Shown here: one piece after another, positions 33,283 through 46,367 of the stretch
Numbering within the stretch: position 1 is the first letter of the stretch
Layout of the letters: every line of letters begins with the position of its first letter
DNA from: Glomus cerebriforme
Lineage: Eukaryota > Glomeromycota > Glomeromycetes > Glomerales > Glomeraceae
Assembly: GCA_003550305.1 (NCBI GenBank)
Contig: QKYT01000057.1
Span: 197,191 to 261,190, forward strand
Reading direction: 5' to 3'
Length of the DNA stretch: 64,000 nucleotides
Notes under the pieces: generated by a model
What the model was told of the DNA's origin: nothing
Seen by the model: the letters and a program-made list of their open reading frames with translations, nothing else
Databases searched by the model: none
Translations under genes and position numbers: made by a program

Positions 33283-33542
33283 AGTGTTTTATAATAAAAA
33301 AAAAATGAATGGAATGTTTCCTTCTTACAAAGAGGTATTTCTGAATATTTTTGTGACCAAAGTAAACTAAGTAAAAGAAAATCATTAAAAATCATGTGTT
33401 GTAGCTCATAACACAAAATTTTTATGAACACATGATTAATTTGAGCCGATCTAAATTTTTTGAAAATCTACTTTTTTAAAAGTCGTTCTTTGCGCTAAGT
33501 TTTCTTTACGATATACAATATAAACCAACAATATCCACTACC
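33283..33542. promoter_or_regulatory. shared divergent promoter region of G-alpha and TOR
   Basis: Only 260 bp separate the two start codons, so the core promoters of both genes and their 5' UTRs must lie or overlap here. No specific factor site can be claimed. A regulatory link between two nutrient-signalling genes is inference. Confidence 0.55.
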
Positions 33543-36500
33543 ATGGACGACATATTCAACCGACTAAAAAACAAGTAAGGCTTATTTACTAATTCGAATA
33601 GAACGTGATTAATTCGATCTAAATTGCTTAAATCTAACCTTTACCTAGAGACAAGGCTATTCAACAAAAGGCAGCCTTGGAACTTCGACTTTTGGTAACC
33701 ATATAGTTTAAGCATTTATTTATCGAGCACAATTTTTTATGAATAAATAATAGTTTATGCTTTTGGAATGTAGGTCGAAGGACAACCTAATTTATTGAAT
33801 GAAGCTAATAAGCGAATCTTTGAATTGATGCAAGGAGATACTCCAGACAGAATTGGTGGCATTCTTGCTATTGGTATGTATTACCAACTTTTAAATGATT
33901 CTTATGTTTATTTGCTTAACGGTTTGAAACTTATTAAATTTATTTTCTTTTAGATTCGTTAATTAATAATAATATTGAAACGACAACTCTTTCCCGGTTT
34001 ACAAATTACTTGAAAATGGTTCTTCCAAGTGGAGATCCACAAACAATGATTTTAGCATCTAAAGCATTAGGCAAGCTGGCCGCGCCAAGTGGTGCTGTAA
34101 CAGCTATATTTGTGGCTCGAGAAGTAAATACAGCTTTGGAATACTTGCAAGGTAGGTGATAATAACCTCGAGTGGATTGAATTTAGTATCGTATAATACT
34201 AAACTAATATGAAATTATTATTTATATAAGGTGACCGACATGAATCGCGTCGGTTTGCTGCTGCGCTTGTATTACGAGAATTAGCACAAAACGCGCCAAC
34301 TTTAATATATACTTATGTATCATCAATTTTGGAAAATATATGGGTTGGATTACGAGACCAAAAACAAATGATTCGAGAAGCTTCTGCAGATACTTTAAGT
34401 GCATGTTTGAAAATCGTTTATGAGCGCGAAAGTTCAATGAGGATTCAATGGTATACCAAAATATTTGAGGAGGCGTCAAGAAATTTAAAGTCTGGTAATG
34501 CTGATCAAATACATGGGGCATTATTAGCATATCGAGAGTTATTACATCATGCAAAATCGGTTCGTTATATTTAAATGAATATTTCTCTTACGGTTAATTA
34601 ATTTTATTAATGTTTATTCTGTATTCTTTAATTAATAGTTTATGCACGAAAGGTATAAGAATGTATGTGAAACTGTGCTTCGTTATAAAGATCATCGTGA
34701 TAGTCTTATTCGAAAAACTGTGATTTCTTTAATACCTGTTCTTGCAGAATTTGATGACAAGGAATTTGTAGCTACATATGTTCACAAATGCATGCTGTAT
34801 TTATTAGCGCAACTCAAAAGGGAGAGGGACAGATCTATATGTACGTATGTTTTACTTAATAAGATATCGCTATTTTGAAAATGGGTCACTAAATAATTAT
34901 TGTTATAAATAGCATTTATTGCTATAGGACAAGTAGCTATTGCCGTGGGTAGTAATATAGGTCCATATTTAGATGGTATATTAGGCAATATTAAGGAGGG
35001 ACTTACACCTAAAGCACGAAATCGTGGTGGTAATGAAGCTCCACTGTTTCAATGTATTGGAATGTTAGCACGTGCTGTTGGTCAGGCACTTACCATGCAT
35101 ATGCATGAGCTATTGGATTTAATGTTTGCATGTGGATTAAGTGAACCATTGCGACAAGCCTTAATGGAATTAGCTGTATTTATTCCTCCTCTATTACCGA
35201 ATATTCAAGGTTTTTTTTAAAATTTTTTTCTTACGAAATATTATTTCTATTTTATTATTAGAAAACATTTTTGATACTTTTACAATTAAATTAGAACGTC
35301 TTTTGAATATGTTGTCTATGATTCTTAGCGGACAAACATTTCGTGCTCCTGGATCACCTGCATCTGAAGGACCTGACTTGAGACGTCACCTTAAAACTGA
35401 TATATCAGAAATGAAAGATGTAGAGACAGTAACGTTAGCCCTTAAGACACTTGGTAGCTTCAATTTTGAAGGCCATATTTTAAATGAGTTTGTAAGAGAT
35501 TGTGTAGTTCGGTATCTTGAGCAAGATAATCATGGAGTAAGAGAAGCAGCTGCATTGACTTGCTGTCAGTTATTTGCTCAAGATCCAATATTAGATCAAA
35601 CTAGTAATCACGCTATTCTAGTAGTTAATGAAGTATTGGAAAAACTTTTAACAGTTGGTGTTGCAGATCCTGGTATGAAAATTTAAATAACTAGATAATT
35701 TGAAAGGGTTTTTTATTGTTTTTAATATCTCTCTTATTAATTCAGATTCGAATATTAGAGAAACTGTGTTGAAAAATCTCACCGAGAGATTTGATAAACA
35801 CTTAGCACAAGCTGAAAATATTCGGTCATTGTTCCTTGCTTTGAACGATGAAGTTTTTACTATTCGAGAAATTACCATTACAATTATAGGACGTCTTGCT
35901 TCTCATAATCCAGCGTATGTAATGCCATCGTTACGTAAAACTCTCATCCAGCTTCTTACGGAATTGGAATATTCCAGCGTGAGGTGAGAATTTAAGATAT
36001 TTTTATATGCTTTTTCTATTATAACCTTTATTTATTTTACGTAATTTTAAGTCGCAACAAGGAAGAAAGTGCACGATTATTGAGTCTTTTAGTATCAGCT
36101 TCACAAAGGTTGATCAAGCCTTATGTAGAGTCAATATTAAAGGCTCTTTTACCGAGATCTCGTGATTCAAACCCTGCTGTAGCATCGAGTGTATTAGCTG
36201 CACTTGGCGAATTAGCGCGTGTTGGTGGTGAAGATTTAACACCATACTTGGAAAACTTGATGCCTTTGATAATTGATGCCCTTCAGGATCAAAGTTCAAC
36301 CGTAAAGAGAGACGCTGCGCTTAAAACCTTGGGACAACTTACAAGCAATACCGGTTTTGTAATTGAGCCATATCAAAAATATCCTCAATTACTTTCTATA
36401 CTCATTAACATTTTAAAGACTGAACAATCACCTTCTATTAGACGAGAAACTGTAAAATTAGTGGGAATTCTAGGAGCATTGGATCCTTATCGTCATAAGG

Positions 36501-39500
36501 TAATATATCCTTTTGTCTGCCAATTTTATTTATTTATAATGGGTTGAATATTTATTAATCGAATTTTAAAATTATTTAGATAACGATTGCTTCATCTGAA
36601 GATTCTTTAACAGATCCTAAGGCAACTAATACAGACGTGACACTTTTAATGATGGGCTTAGGACCCTCTTCAGAAGATTATTATCCAACCGTAGTTATTA
36701 ATGCATTAATGAAAATTCTTCGAGATTCTTCATTAAATGCACATCACACCGCTGTTATTGAAGCTGTAATGTATATTTTCAAAACATTAAGCTTGAAATG
36801 TGTTCCCTTCTTACCGCAGGTAAGTTTCTATCATTATAATTGGTCCATCATTATATATATATATATATTAATAATTAATAAATTTAAACAATTTTTTTAA
36901 ATAGATTACGCCTGCATTTTTAGGTGTAATGCGTACGTGCCCCTCTGGAATGCTTGAATTTTATTTTCAACAATTAGGTATCCTGGTATCTATTGTTCAA
37001 CAACACATTAGAAATTATCTTTCTGATATTTTCGCTTTGGTTGAGAATTTCTGGAATCCAAGTTCCACAATTCAAATAACAATTATTAATCTTGTCGAAG
37101 AAATTGCCAAAGCTCTTGATGGTGAATTTAAGAATCATTTACCAGGATTATTGCCTATAATGCTACAAATATTTGACCAAGATAAGAGCGAAAAGCGCCA
37201 GCCAACTCATAAGGTTTTGCATGCTCTTGTGGTATTTGGTACAAACATTGAGGAATATATGCATCTTGTTATTCCTGTTGTTGTCAAGCTTTTTGAGAAA
37301 CCAGATGTACCGCTTCCACTTCGCAAAGCGGCGGTTCAAACTATTGGTTCAATGTCCAAGAAAGTTAATTTCTCAGATCATGCATCCAGAATAATTCACC
37401 CATTAGCTCGTGTGTTAACATTTCCATATGTTGATTTGAGAATGGCTGCAATGGAAACGCTTTGCGCTCTTGTTTTTCAACTTGGATCAGATTATGCTAT
37501 ATTTATTCCAATGATAAATAAGGTAATAAATATTTTCTTACTGGTATTTCGTTTTATTTTGTTTTATTTTATTTTACAAAAATTTTATATCAATCATTCT
37601 AATTATATTCTCGCATAAGGTCCTTCAAAAACATCGTATACAACACAATGATTATGAGATCCTGGTTTCGAAACTTCTTAAAGGAGAGCCATTACCACAA
37701 GAATTTGTAAGCGAAGAAAGGTATACTTACAATAAATAAATGAATATTTTAAAAAAATGTTTTTTTGTTTAAAAATGAGATATATATATATATATTTTTT
37801 TGGTAACAGATTTGAATCAAGAGCAGAAGAAACACCTGCAGCAGAAACAAATGCTAAAAAATTGCCAGTCAATCAGCAGCATTTGAAAAATGCATGGGAG
37901 TGTTCTCAAAGATCCACCAAGGATGATTGGCATGAATGGATACGCAGACTAAGTGTAGAATTGCTTAAAGAATCCCCATCACATGCTCTTAGGGCGTGTG
38001 CTAGTTTAGCTGGTGTATATCATCAGCTTGCAAGAGAACTATTTAATGCAGGATTTATATCTTGTTGGTCTGAATTGTACTATCAATATAAGGTAACCTA
38101 AAAATTTATATTTAGTATATTGTACTTACTCATACTGATTGTGTTTCTAAATTATTTTAGGATGAATTAGTAAGTTCTTTAATGTCTGCATTGAGAGCAC
38201 CAAATATACCTGCAGAAATTGTTTCGACTATTTTAAATTTGGCCGAATTTATGGAACATTATGATAAGCCTCTTCCTATTGATATAAGAACACTTGGTAA
38301 TCATGCAGAAAATTGTCATGCGTATGCTAAGGCCCTTCATTACAAGGAATTAGAATTTATAAGTGAGGCGTCCACAGAAACAATTGAAAAATTGATTCAA
38401 ATCAACAATCAGTTACAATTACCAGATGCTGCCATAGGTATACTTAAACATGCACAACAGAATCCAAGTTTGCAGGACTTACAATTAAAAGAAAATTGGT
38501 ATGAAAAGTTGAATCGGTGGGAAGATGCCTTAACAGCATATGAAAAACGACGAACTGATGATCCAAAAGATTTTGAGGCAACTCTTGGCGTGATGCGTTG
38601 CTTACATTCACTGGGTAATTGGGAAGGGCTTTCTGAACTTGTCCAAGAAAAATGGCCCGAGTCAGATATTGAAAATCGTAAGTCAATGGCCACTTTTGCG
38701 GCTGCCGGTGCATGGTCTTTAGGTCAATGGAGTTTAATGGAAGATTACATTACAAATATTAAGTCCGATAACTACTATAGACCATTCTATCAAGCTATTA
38801 TTGCTTTACACAAGAACCAATATTCAGAGGCTGTTCGTCATATTGATAAAACTCGAGATTTATTAGACACAGAATTGACAGCTCTTGTTGGTGAAAGTTA
38901 TAATAGAGCCTACAAGTAAGTACTAGTTAGTAAACATGAATTAAATTTGATGATTATTAATCATTTAATCTACTTTATTTAGTGTTGTAGTTCGTGTTCA
39001 AATGTTAGCAGAATTAGAAGAAATAATAACATACAAACAATATGCCGACCAGCCTGATCGTCAAGCAACCATCAGAAAAACTTGGATGAAGAGGTATGTT
39101 TATTTATCCTAATGTCTAGGTAGCGCAGCATCAAGTAAATTCAAAGGGAATTTACGGATTGTTAATTTTATTATATTCATAAACAAAAAAACATCATAGA
39201 CTTAAGGGATGCCAACGCAATGTAGATGTTTGGCAACAAATTCTCAAGGTTCGAACATTGGTAATTTCACCAAAAGAAAATATGGAAATGTGGATTAAAT
39301 TCGCTAATTTATGCCGTAAGAGTGATCGTCTTGAGTTGGCAGAAAAAACATTAAAACAACTTTTGGTTGGCGATCAAAAATTGGAAGTTATTCATTCTTC
39401 GGTAATTATTATATAAACAAAGAAATTTTTATTTTGTTAGCTATATTATATTAACTTTTTAAATATAGGTTCTTGCGAGAGCCTCACCACAAGTTGTTTA

Positions 39501-42500
39501 CGCACATTTGAAATGGATGTGGGCTAGTGGAGATCGTGAAGAAGCATTAGGTTTCTTACGTGACTTTACTGCAAGAATGTCGAACGATCATCACCGAGTC
39601 GGCAACACTGGACTACTCGCGCGCTGTTGCCTTAAGAAAGGGGAATGGCAGAAAGTCTTACAAGAAGATTGGGATAGAGTATGTGTATATATTAAAAATT
39701 TTATTTATACATATATATTTAATATCTTAATTACAAAATTTTAGGAAACTATTCCCGATATCTTACAATCATATTTACTTGCAACACAATATGATAAAGA
39801 ATGGTATAAAGCTTGGCATGCATGGGCCCTTGCAAATTTCGAGGTCATTTCTTTTTATGAGAAATCAAATTCTACTGAGAACAATACACCGGCCGATCAA
39901 AATATTACAATCACCGAAGAAGTTAACGGAGACATTCATCAAGAAGTTTTGCGTTATGTAGTACCATCTGTTCAAGGTATAAACAATATTTCTAAGTGAA
40001 AACATATAAGCTTTCCTTTGAATTTTCTTTGCTGAATTTTAGATTATTTTTGTAGGTTTCTTCAAATCAATCGCTCTTTCAAGAGGCAATTGTTTACAAG
40101 ATACTTTGCGACTGCTTACTCTTTGGTTCAAATATGGTTATCAAGAGGAAGTATGCAGTGCTATTAAAGAAGGATTTAGCAGTGTCAATATCGATACATG
40201 GCTTGAAGTTATTCCACAGGTTTGCTCATTATTAAAGCACGCAATAAATGTTCTTTAATTAACCATTTTATCTTTATTTTTGTCACATAAACAAAATACG
40301 ATAGCTTATTGCACGTATTCATGCTCCGAATCAACAAGTGCGCCGCCTTATTCACGATTTATTAGCTGAAGTTGGAAAAGAGCATCCACAAGCTTTAATT
40401 TATCCTCTTACTGTCGCTTCGAAATCTCCGAGCACGTCTCGACAAACTGCTGCCGAATCAGTTATGGACAAATTACGTGCACATAGTGCTGTGCTTGTCG
40501 AACAGGTATTTATATTTATTAACATTATTTTACATAATTATGCTATTCATAATGTAAATTCTGTCAAATATTATAGGCTTTACTTGTCAGTCAAGAACTT
40601 ATTCGTGTCGCGATTTTATGGCACGAAATATGGATGGAAAACCTGGAAGAAGCCTCCCGTTTATTCTTTATTGAACGTAACTTTGAAGCTATGTTTAATA
40701 TATTAGATGAATTGCAGGAACGCCTTGATCGTGGTCCTGAAACTTTGCGAGAAGTAGCTTTTGTACAAGCATATGGCAGAGAACTTCAAGAAGCCGGTGG
40801 GTGGTGCAAGAAATATAAACAGACAGGAGATATGACTTTCTTATCTCAAGCTTGGCAAATCTATCACGAAGTAAGATTTTTTTATTTTTCTTTTATCCTC
40901 ATTAAAAAGAAGTATCATAATTTAAATATTATTTATTTTACGTCCATTAAACTTAGATGTTTAAAAAAATAACTGCACAAGTGGGAACTATTACTACTCT
41001 TGAACTTCAATACGTTTCGCCAAAATTACTCGCGGCAAGGGATTTAGAATTGGCAGTTCCAGGTTTGTTTATAAATTTATACGATAATTTATTATTTTTT
41101 TATTTTTATATATATATATATATGTCGAATAATTTTTAGGTACATACAAAAGCGGAGAACCTGTAACCAAAATAGCAAGTTTCATACCTACAGTCAATAT
41201 CATTTCTTCTAAACAGCGCCCTAGAAAACTAAATTTGATGGGTAATGATGGCAAAGAATATCAATTCTTACTAAAAGGTTAGAATTCTGTTATTTAATTA
41301 TAATTGTCACGCGAATGAATATTTTAAATAAATTTACATCCCATTTTTGTTATATTTAAACAGGTCATGAAGATTTGAGACAAGACGAACGTGTAATGCA
41401 ATTGTTCGGCTTGGTTAACACTCTCCTCTCCATTGATTCGGAGACATTTAAGAGACATTTACACATTCAAAGGTATACTGTCACTCCTCTCACGCCAAAC
41501 ATCGGTCTGCTAGGATGGGTACCAAATTGTGACACTCTTCATGCTCTAATTCGCGATTATCGTGAGAGTAAAAAGATTCTCCTTAATATTGAACATCGTT
41601 TAATGTTACAGGTATGTTTAATTTGATTTACTTATTTAATTATTTTTTCAATTATAAATTTAAATCGTTACATTTATTTTATACAGATGGCGCCCGATTA
41701 TGACCAATGTACTATCATTGAGAAAGTGGAAGTATTCGAATTTGCACTAGCTAATACAACAGGCCAAGACCTTTACAAAGTCTTATGGCTTAAGAGTAAA
41801 AACTCGGAGGCATGGTTGGAACGACGTACTAACTATACTCGGTCCTTAGCTCTAATGTCGATGGTTGGCTATATCCTTGGACTAGGAGATAGACATCCAT
41901 CAAATATCATGCTTGATCGTTATACAGGAAAGATCGTGCATATTGATTTTGGTGATTGTTTCGAGGTACAATTTCAATTTCAATAATTAAATAAATATGG
42001 TTACGTTATTACGATGTATTTTTATATTTAATTCTTTTCGTTATCATAGGTTGCAATGACTCGTGAAAAATATCCAGAAAAAATTCCATTCCGTTTAACG
42101 CGCATGTTAGTTAATGCAATGGAAGTAAGTGGTATAGAAGGAAATTTCCGTACCACATGTGAAGCCGTGATGAGTGTATTACGAAAGAACAAAGAAAGTT
42201 TAATGGCTGTTCTTGAAGCTTTCGTACATGATCCTTTAATAAATTGGAGAATTATGGCTAATCCAAGTCCAAGACAAGGTAATTTGCATTTATTTTGATC
42301 ATTATCAGTATAATTTTGAATTTTACTTATAATGGTCTTTCATTTTGAATAGATGGCGAAAACATGCATACAGTAGCAGGTTCAAGCAATCGTCGTGCCC
42401 GTGATATCATTAATCGTATTTCAAATAAGTTAACAGGTTAGGACTTAAAAAGACTTCATATCCGTTGAATATAATAATGGTAATTTTCTTATTTATAATT

Positions 42501-42692
42501 ACAGGCAAAGATTTTAAGCCGAATCAAGTATTAGATGTGCCGTCACAGGTCGAAAAATTGATTCAACAAGCAATTTCAGTTGAGAATTTGTGTCAATGCT
42601 ATATCGGATGGTAATATTTTGTCATATATTTATTATCCATTTATATTTTGCTAACTTTTTTTTAAAAATTTTGTAGGTGTGCCTTCTGGTAA
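33543..42692 (+). CDS. TOR: TOR serine/threonine-protein kinase (PIKK)
   Basis: About 30 exons run from ATG at 33543 (first exon only 32 nt) to TAA at 42690-42692. Domains in order: N-terminal HEAT repeats (about 33.65-37.7 kb); FAT domain (about 37.8-40.2 kb; the region around 37,900-38,090 with [20 protein letters not shown] opens it); FRB domain (about 40.58-40.95 kb); kinase domain (about 41.14-42.3 kb) with [12 protein letters not shown] and HIDFGDCFE; and C-terminal FATC ending [13 protein letters not shown]. The FRB keeps the Ser of EEASRLFF (equivalent to mTOR Ser2035) and the Trp of SQAWQIYHE (Trp2101), residues contacted by FKBP-rapamycin, so rapamycin sensitivity is predicted. TOR complexes control growth, translation and autophagy from nutrient cues. 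No frame damage was seen. Confidence 0.96.
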
Positions 42693-43172
42693 TTAGTACT
42701 AACGAAGAAATTACTATCGATTGTGTTTGGATGTAAAAGGTGGTCTGGTAATTCGGATTTTTAATTAACGATTTAAAATTTATCAAAATAATTTATCCCT
42801 AATGTTAATTACTCACTACGGTAGATATGTAATATAAATTAATTAAATTAATAAAATTTCGCTATTTAATATTTTTATTGAAATATATAACAATTCTGTA
42901 ATCACTATACAATATACTGTATTCAGTAGAATGATATTTTAAAATTATATATTGTATAATTTCTTTCTTTTCTCTATTCTGTCCAGCAATAGCGATAACT
43001 TGCAAAAGCCTAATCTATTAATAAAAATTAGTTTTGGTACTTTGAAATTTACATAGTAATTTGAATCTATAGATTTTTGTATCTCAGACGTCAGACGTCA
43101 TTGACAATGTAAATACATCCATACTAAAACTATTCCTATGTTCCTAGCTCACCAATGTTTTCAATCCTATTT
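42693..43172. other. convergent intergenic region TOR / Cactin
   Basis: 480 bp between the 3' ends of two convergent genes, with AT-rich sequence suited to polyadenylation (AATAAA-like phrases) on both strands. No gene was recognised. Confidence 0.55.
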
Positions 43173-46100
43173 TTAACGACGGTAATAATGACGCTTGAAA
43201 TGGAAATGTAATTGTAAAACTCCACGATCAAAACTTGATTTAAAGCCCTTCTTGTGAGAATATTCCCATTCACGATTAACAATACGAAATGCAAGATCCT
43301 AAAGATACGAGAAAAATAAATTTTCAATATCTAAGTTATTAATGAAAATATATTTTATACATACTTCATAAGGAGGCCCAGCCATGAATCTGATTAAGAC
43401 GGTATCATTATTCCCAGGTTCTCTTTCAATTTTATATGTTGGAGCTTTTGATTTATCAATTAAATCCGGATAAAATATATTGAATTTGTATCCTTGGACG
43501 ACTTTTGGAGGTGGATTATCACTATCATAATGAGTTTGATTATATTTATTCCATTCGTATCCTGTATGAACACGATTGAAATATCGAGGTTTTCTTGGAC
43601 GATATTTATCTTGCCATAAATATGTCTGAATAGATTAGTTAGTAAGCAAATTTATTAATTTTAATTACCTTAAAAGATTGATCATATAAAATTGAACATT
43701 CACCGTTTTAGCTAACTCTTCTTCAATATTAAATATCGCTTCATCTTCATCCAAATCTTTAGCAGCTTCTCGTTCATACAATACTTTTGAAACCTATAAA
43801 ATAAAAATAATTTTAATGAAACTAATAATATTTATAGCAATAAAAAATATCTCGAAGTTGCACTTACAACCGACTCCTCTTCTTCCTCCACAGTAGGTTT
43901 CTTTTGTTGAACTTTCATAGGAATAAATTGATTGCGAAGAACCTCCCTACGTTTTTCCCTCTTTAAAATAAAATTTCAAATAAATAAGAATTAAGTGTAG
44001 GATTTAAACAAAATATCATAAAATTTTTTTTCAAATTGATTTACCAATGCTTTCATATCTTCCTCAAGGTCAACGATTTCACATTGTTTATCTTCTCTTG
44101 GTAATTTGTCAAAAGGCCTTGGGCTCATTGATCTATCATATTCCTCAATCATATAATCCTCTTCCTCTTCTGTTTCCTTGTCAACAGATTCTTGTCCTTC
44201 TACTTTAATCTGTATACTATGTGATGCGAGCGCAGTTTCCAATTCTTCCTGCACTTTTATAGCCTCCTGTCTCTGTTTTCTCCTTAATTGTTCCAGTCTT
44301 TTTTGTAATACAATTTCATGCATGACTTTTAATTTAGCCTTTGCTTTCCACACAGTTATAGTTTTTAATTGCTGTTCCCAATATTCAACTTCCACAGCTT
44401 CTTGTCCAGATAACTTTTGTTGAATTTGAGTCTGCAATTTGTTTAATTGTTCATAAGTTTTACCAGCCAATAATTTGTTAATGTCATCTTTAACGACAGC
44501 GGTAACATTGCTAGCAAGATTTTTTTCTTCTGCTTGAAGTTCGGAAAGCTTGTTATCACATACTACAATCATTGCCTGTATAATATAATAACAAATTAGA
44601 TAAAACTCGAATAAAAAAAAAAAAATAATAATATTTTTAATTACCCTCCAGAAATCAAGATTGTTTGGATTTTTTTCAAGGCTTAAATATTTCTGGATAT
44701 CTTTATGTAATTCTTCAACTTCTTGCAAATTCAAATTCTGTGATCAGAAAAAAAAATAGTTAAATTATAAATCCAATTTTAAACTTGTGATTACGTATTT
44801 ACTTCAAAAATAGTGTAGGGCTCGTCTATATCAATTTCCAAAGCTTCATCCACGTCTTCATTTTCATCAGCTAAACGCAGATTGATAGCAAGAATGTCTA
44901 TCGGCTTTGCTCGACTTTCTTTGATACGAATTTCTGCACGGCGCTTTGCTTGTTGAAGATGGAACTAGTAAATAAGTAAAAAAAATTCTTTAGTAATTAA
45001 CTAAATTATTTTCATATATACGACAGACAAAATTGAATTGATTGAATTTATACTTCATCTTCTTTAGCTGCCCAATCACCCATAGATGCGATTTCAGCCT
45101 CACGTTGCATCCGTGCCTATAAATTATAATTTTGTTTATAAAACTTATTAAAGAACATAAATTGACGAGCAAGAACCCAAAGATAATAACAAGTTCTTCG
45201 TCTCTTAGTTGTTGTTCTAATTCACGTTCTATTCTCCTCTTCTTCAATTTTTCAAGCTCGAGCTATGAATAACAAAGGATATTTGAAATAAAAAAGATTT
45301 AACAAAATTAGCAAAATAATACGATAACAAGCAAAATTTAAAAGATTTCAACCTGTGTTTCTTCACGACGTTGTTGTTCTTGACGTAAAATCTCTTCAGG
45401 AGTTAACCCTAATTTCTTCTCACGATCCTTCTTCTTAGTCCATAAGAATTTCTCTCCCAAATTAGCATCATTGAATGGATTGTCGTTGTTTGAATAAATT
45501 GACAAGTCTATATATGAAATTTTATCTGGTTTATGTTCCTATAAAGACAAAAAAAAAAATGTAGTTAATTATTAAATATATGGGTATGAACTATAAAAAT
45601 CAGATATGAACATATTTATTCATAACATAATTTAATAACTACCCATATTTACATACTCTTTTATGTTTTTTTGATTCTTTCTTTTCTTTCTTTGATTTTT
45701 TTCTTTGTTTCCTTTCCTCTTCTTCTCCGGACGATCGATGTTTCCTTCCCTCTTCCTCGGGCGATTTACGATATCTCCTTTCTTCTTTTCCTTCAGACGA
45801 CCTACGATGTCTACTTTCTTTTTCTTCCTCAGACGATCTACGATGTTTCTTTTCCTTTTCCTCATCGGACGAATATCTTCTTTTGGATGATCTATGGTTT
45901 CTTCTCTCCTCTTTTTCGTCAGAATATCTACTACGGTGTCCCCTCTCTTCCTCTTCGTCAGAATATTTATTACGACGTCTTCTGTTCTCTTCCTCGTCAG
46001 AATATCTATTACGACGTCTTCTGTCCTCCTCTTCGTCAGAATATCTATTACGATGTCTCCTGTCCTCATCGTCAGAATATCTACTATGACGTTTCCTGTC

Positions 46101-46190
46101 GTCTTCTTCGTTAGAATATCTACTACGCCTCCTCCTGTCCTCATCGTCTGGTGAATATCTTCTATTATAAGAGGGATAATATGAAGACAT
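43173..46190 (-). CDS. CACTIN: Cactin, spliceosome-associated protein
   Basis: A multi-exon gene (at least eight exons) starting at 46190 and stopping at 43173-43175. Exon 1 encodes an arginine/serine/glutamate-rich low-complexity N-terminus of about 165 residues, built from imperfect repeats around RYSDEEEDRRRR. The middle exons encode a basic coiled-coil stretch (KKKDREKKLGLTPEEILRQ, then GDWAAKEDEFHLQQAKRRAE), the conserved mid-domain (LEELHKDIQKYL-like, then LASNVTAVVKDDINKLLAGK), and an acidic linker. The C-terminal domain has LWQDKYRPRKPRYFNRVH, TGYEWNKYNQTHYD, VQGYKFNIFYPDLID and the terminal LQLHFHFKRHYYRR, which are hallmarks of Cactin. The known role is in pre-mRNA splicing fidelity in the nucleus, fitting a genome this intron-dense. 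It is divergent from urate oxidase over 177 bp. Confidence 0.92.
45660..46160 (-). repeat. imperfect tandem repeat encoding the RS/RE-rich arm of Cactin
   Basis: Units of roughly 36-42 bp encode variants of RRRRNRYSDEEED, clearest at about 45940-46135, decaying into shorter RRSSEEEKE units toward 45700. In-frame copy variation would change the length of the disordered arm without breaking the gene. Confidence 0.8.
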
Positions 46191-46367
46191 TATAAATTAG
46201 GAAGTGAATTATTTTGAAATTTTTTTTAAAGCGGATCAAAGATAGTCGTCATTAACTAGCATCTAAAATAGGACATGATATGATAAAATACTGTGATAAA
46301 ATAAACAGAGAATCTGATCCAATCAAAATAGATAATCCAAATCGCACACTCTCTCAATTTTTCCGGT
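46191..46367. promoter_or_regulatory. shared divergent promoter region of Cactin and urate oxidase
   Basis: Only 177 bp lie between the two start codons. A CCAATCAAAATAGATAATCC phrase near 46319 includes a CCAAT box. No further sites are claimed. Confidence 0.5.

Noticed and set aside
33165..33431. 88-codon minus-strand frame upstream of G-alpha exon 2
   Set aside because: It overlaps G-alpha exon 1 (33282-33165) in another frame; the MGLC frame with a splice to the P-loop exon is clearly the real one.
45671..46154. Several plus-strand frames opposite the Cactin N-terminus
   Set aside because: They are antisense shadows of the RS-repeat: the repeat unit has no stops in other frames. The minus-strand frame splices into a clear Cactin.
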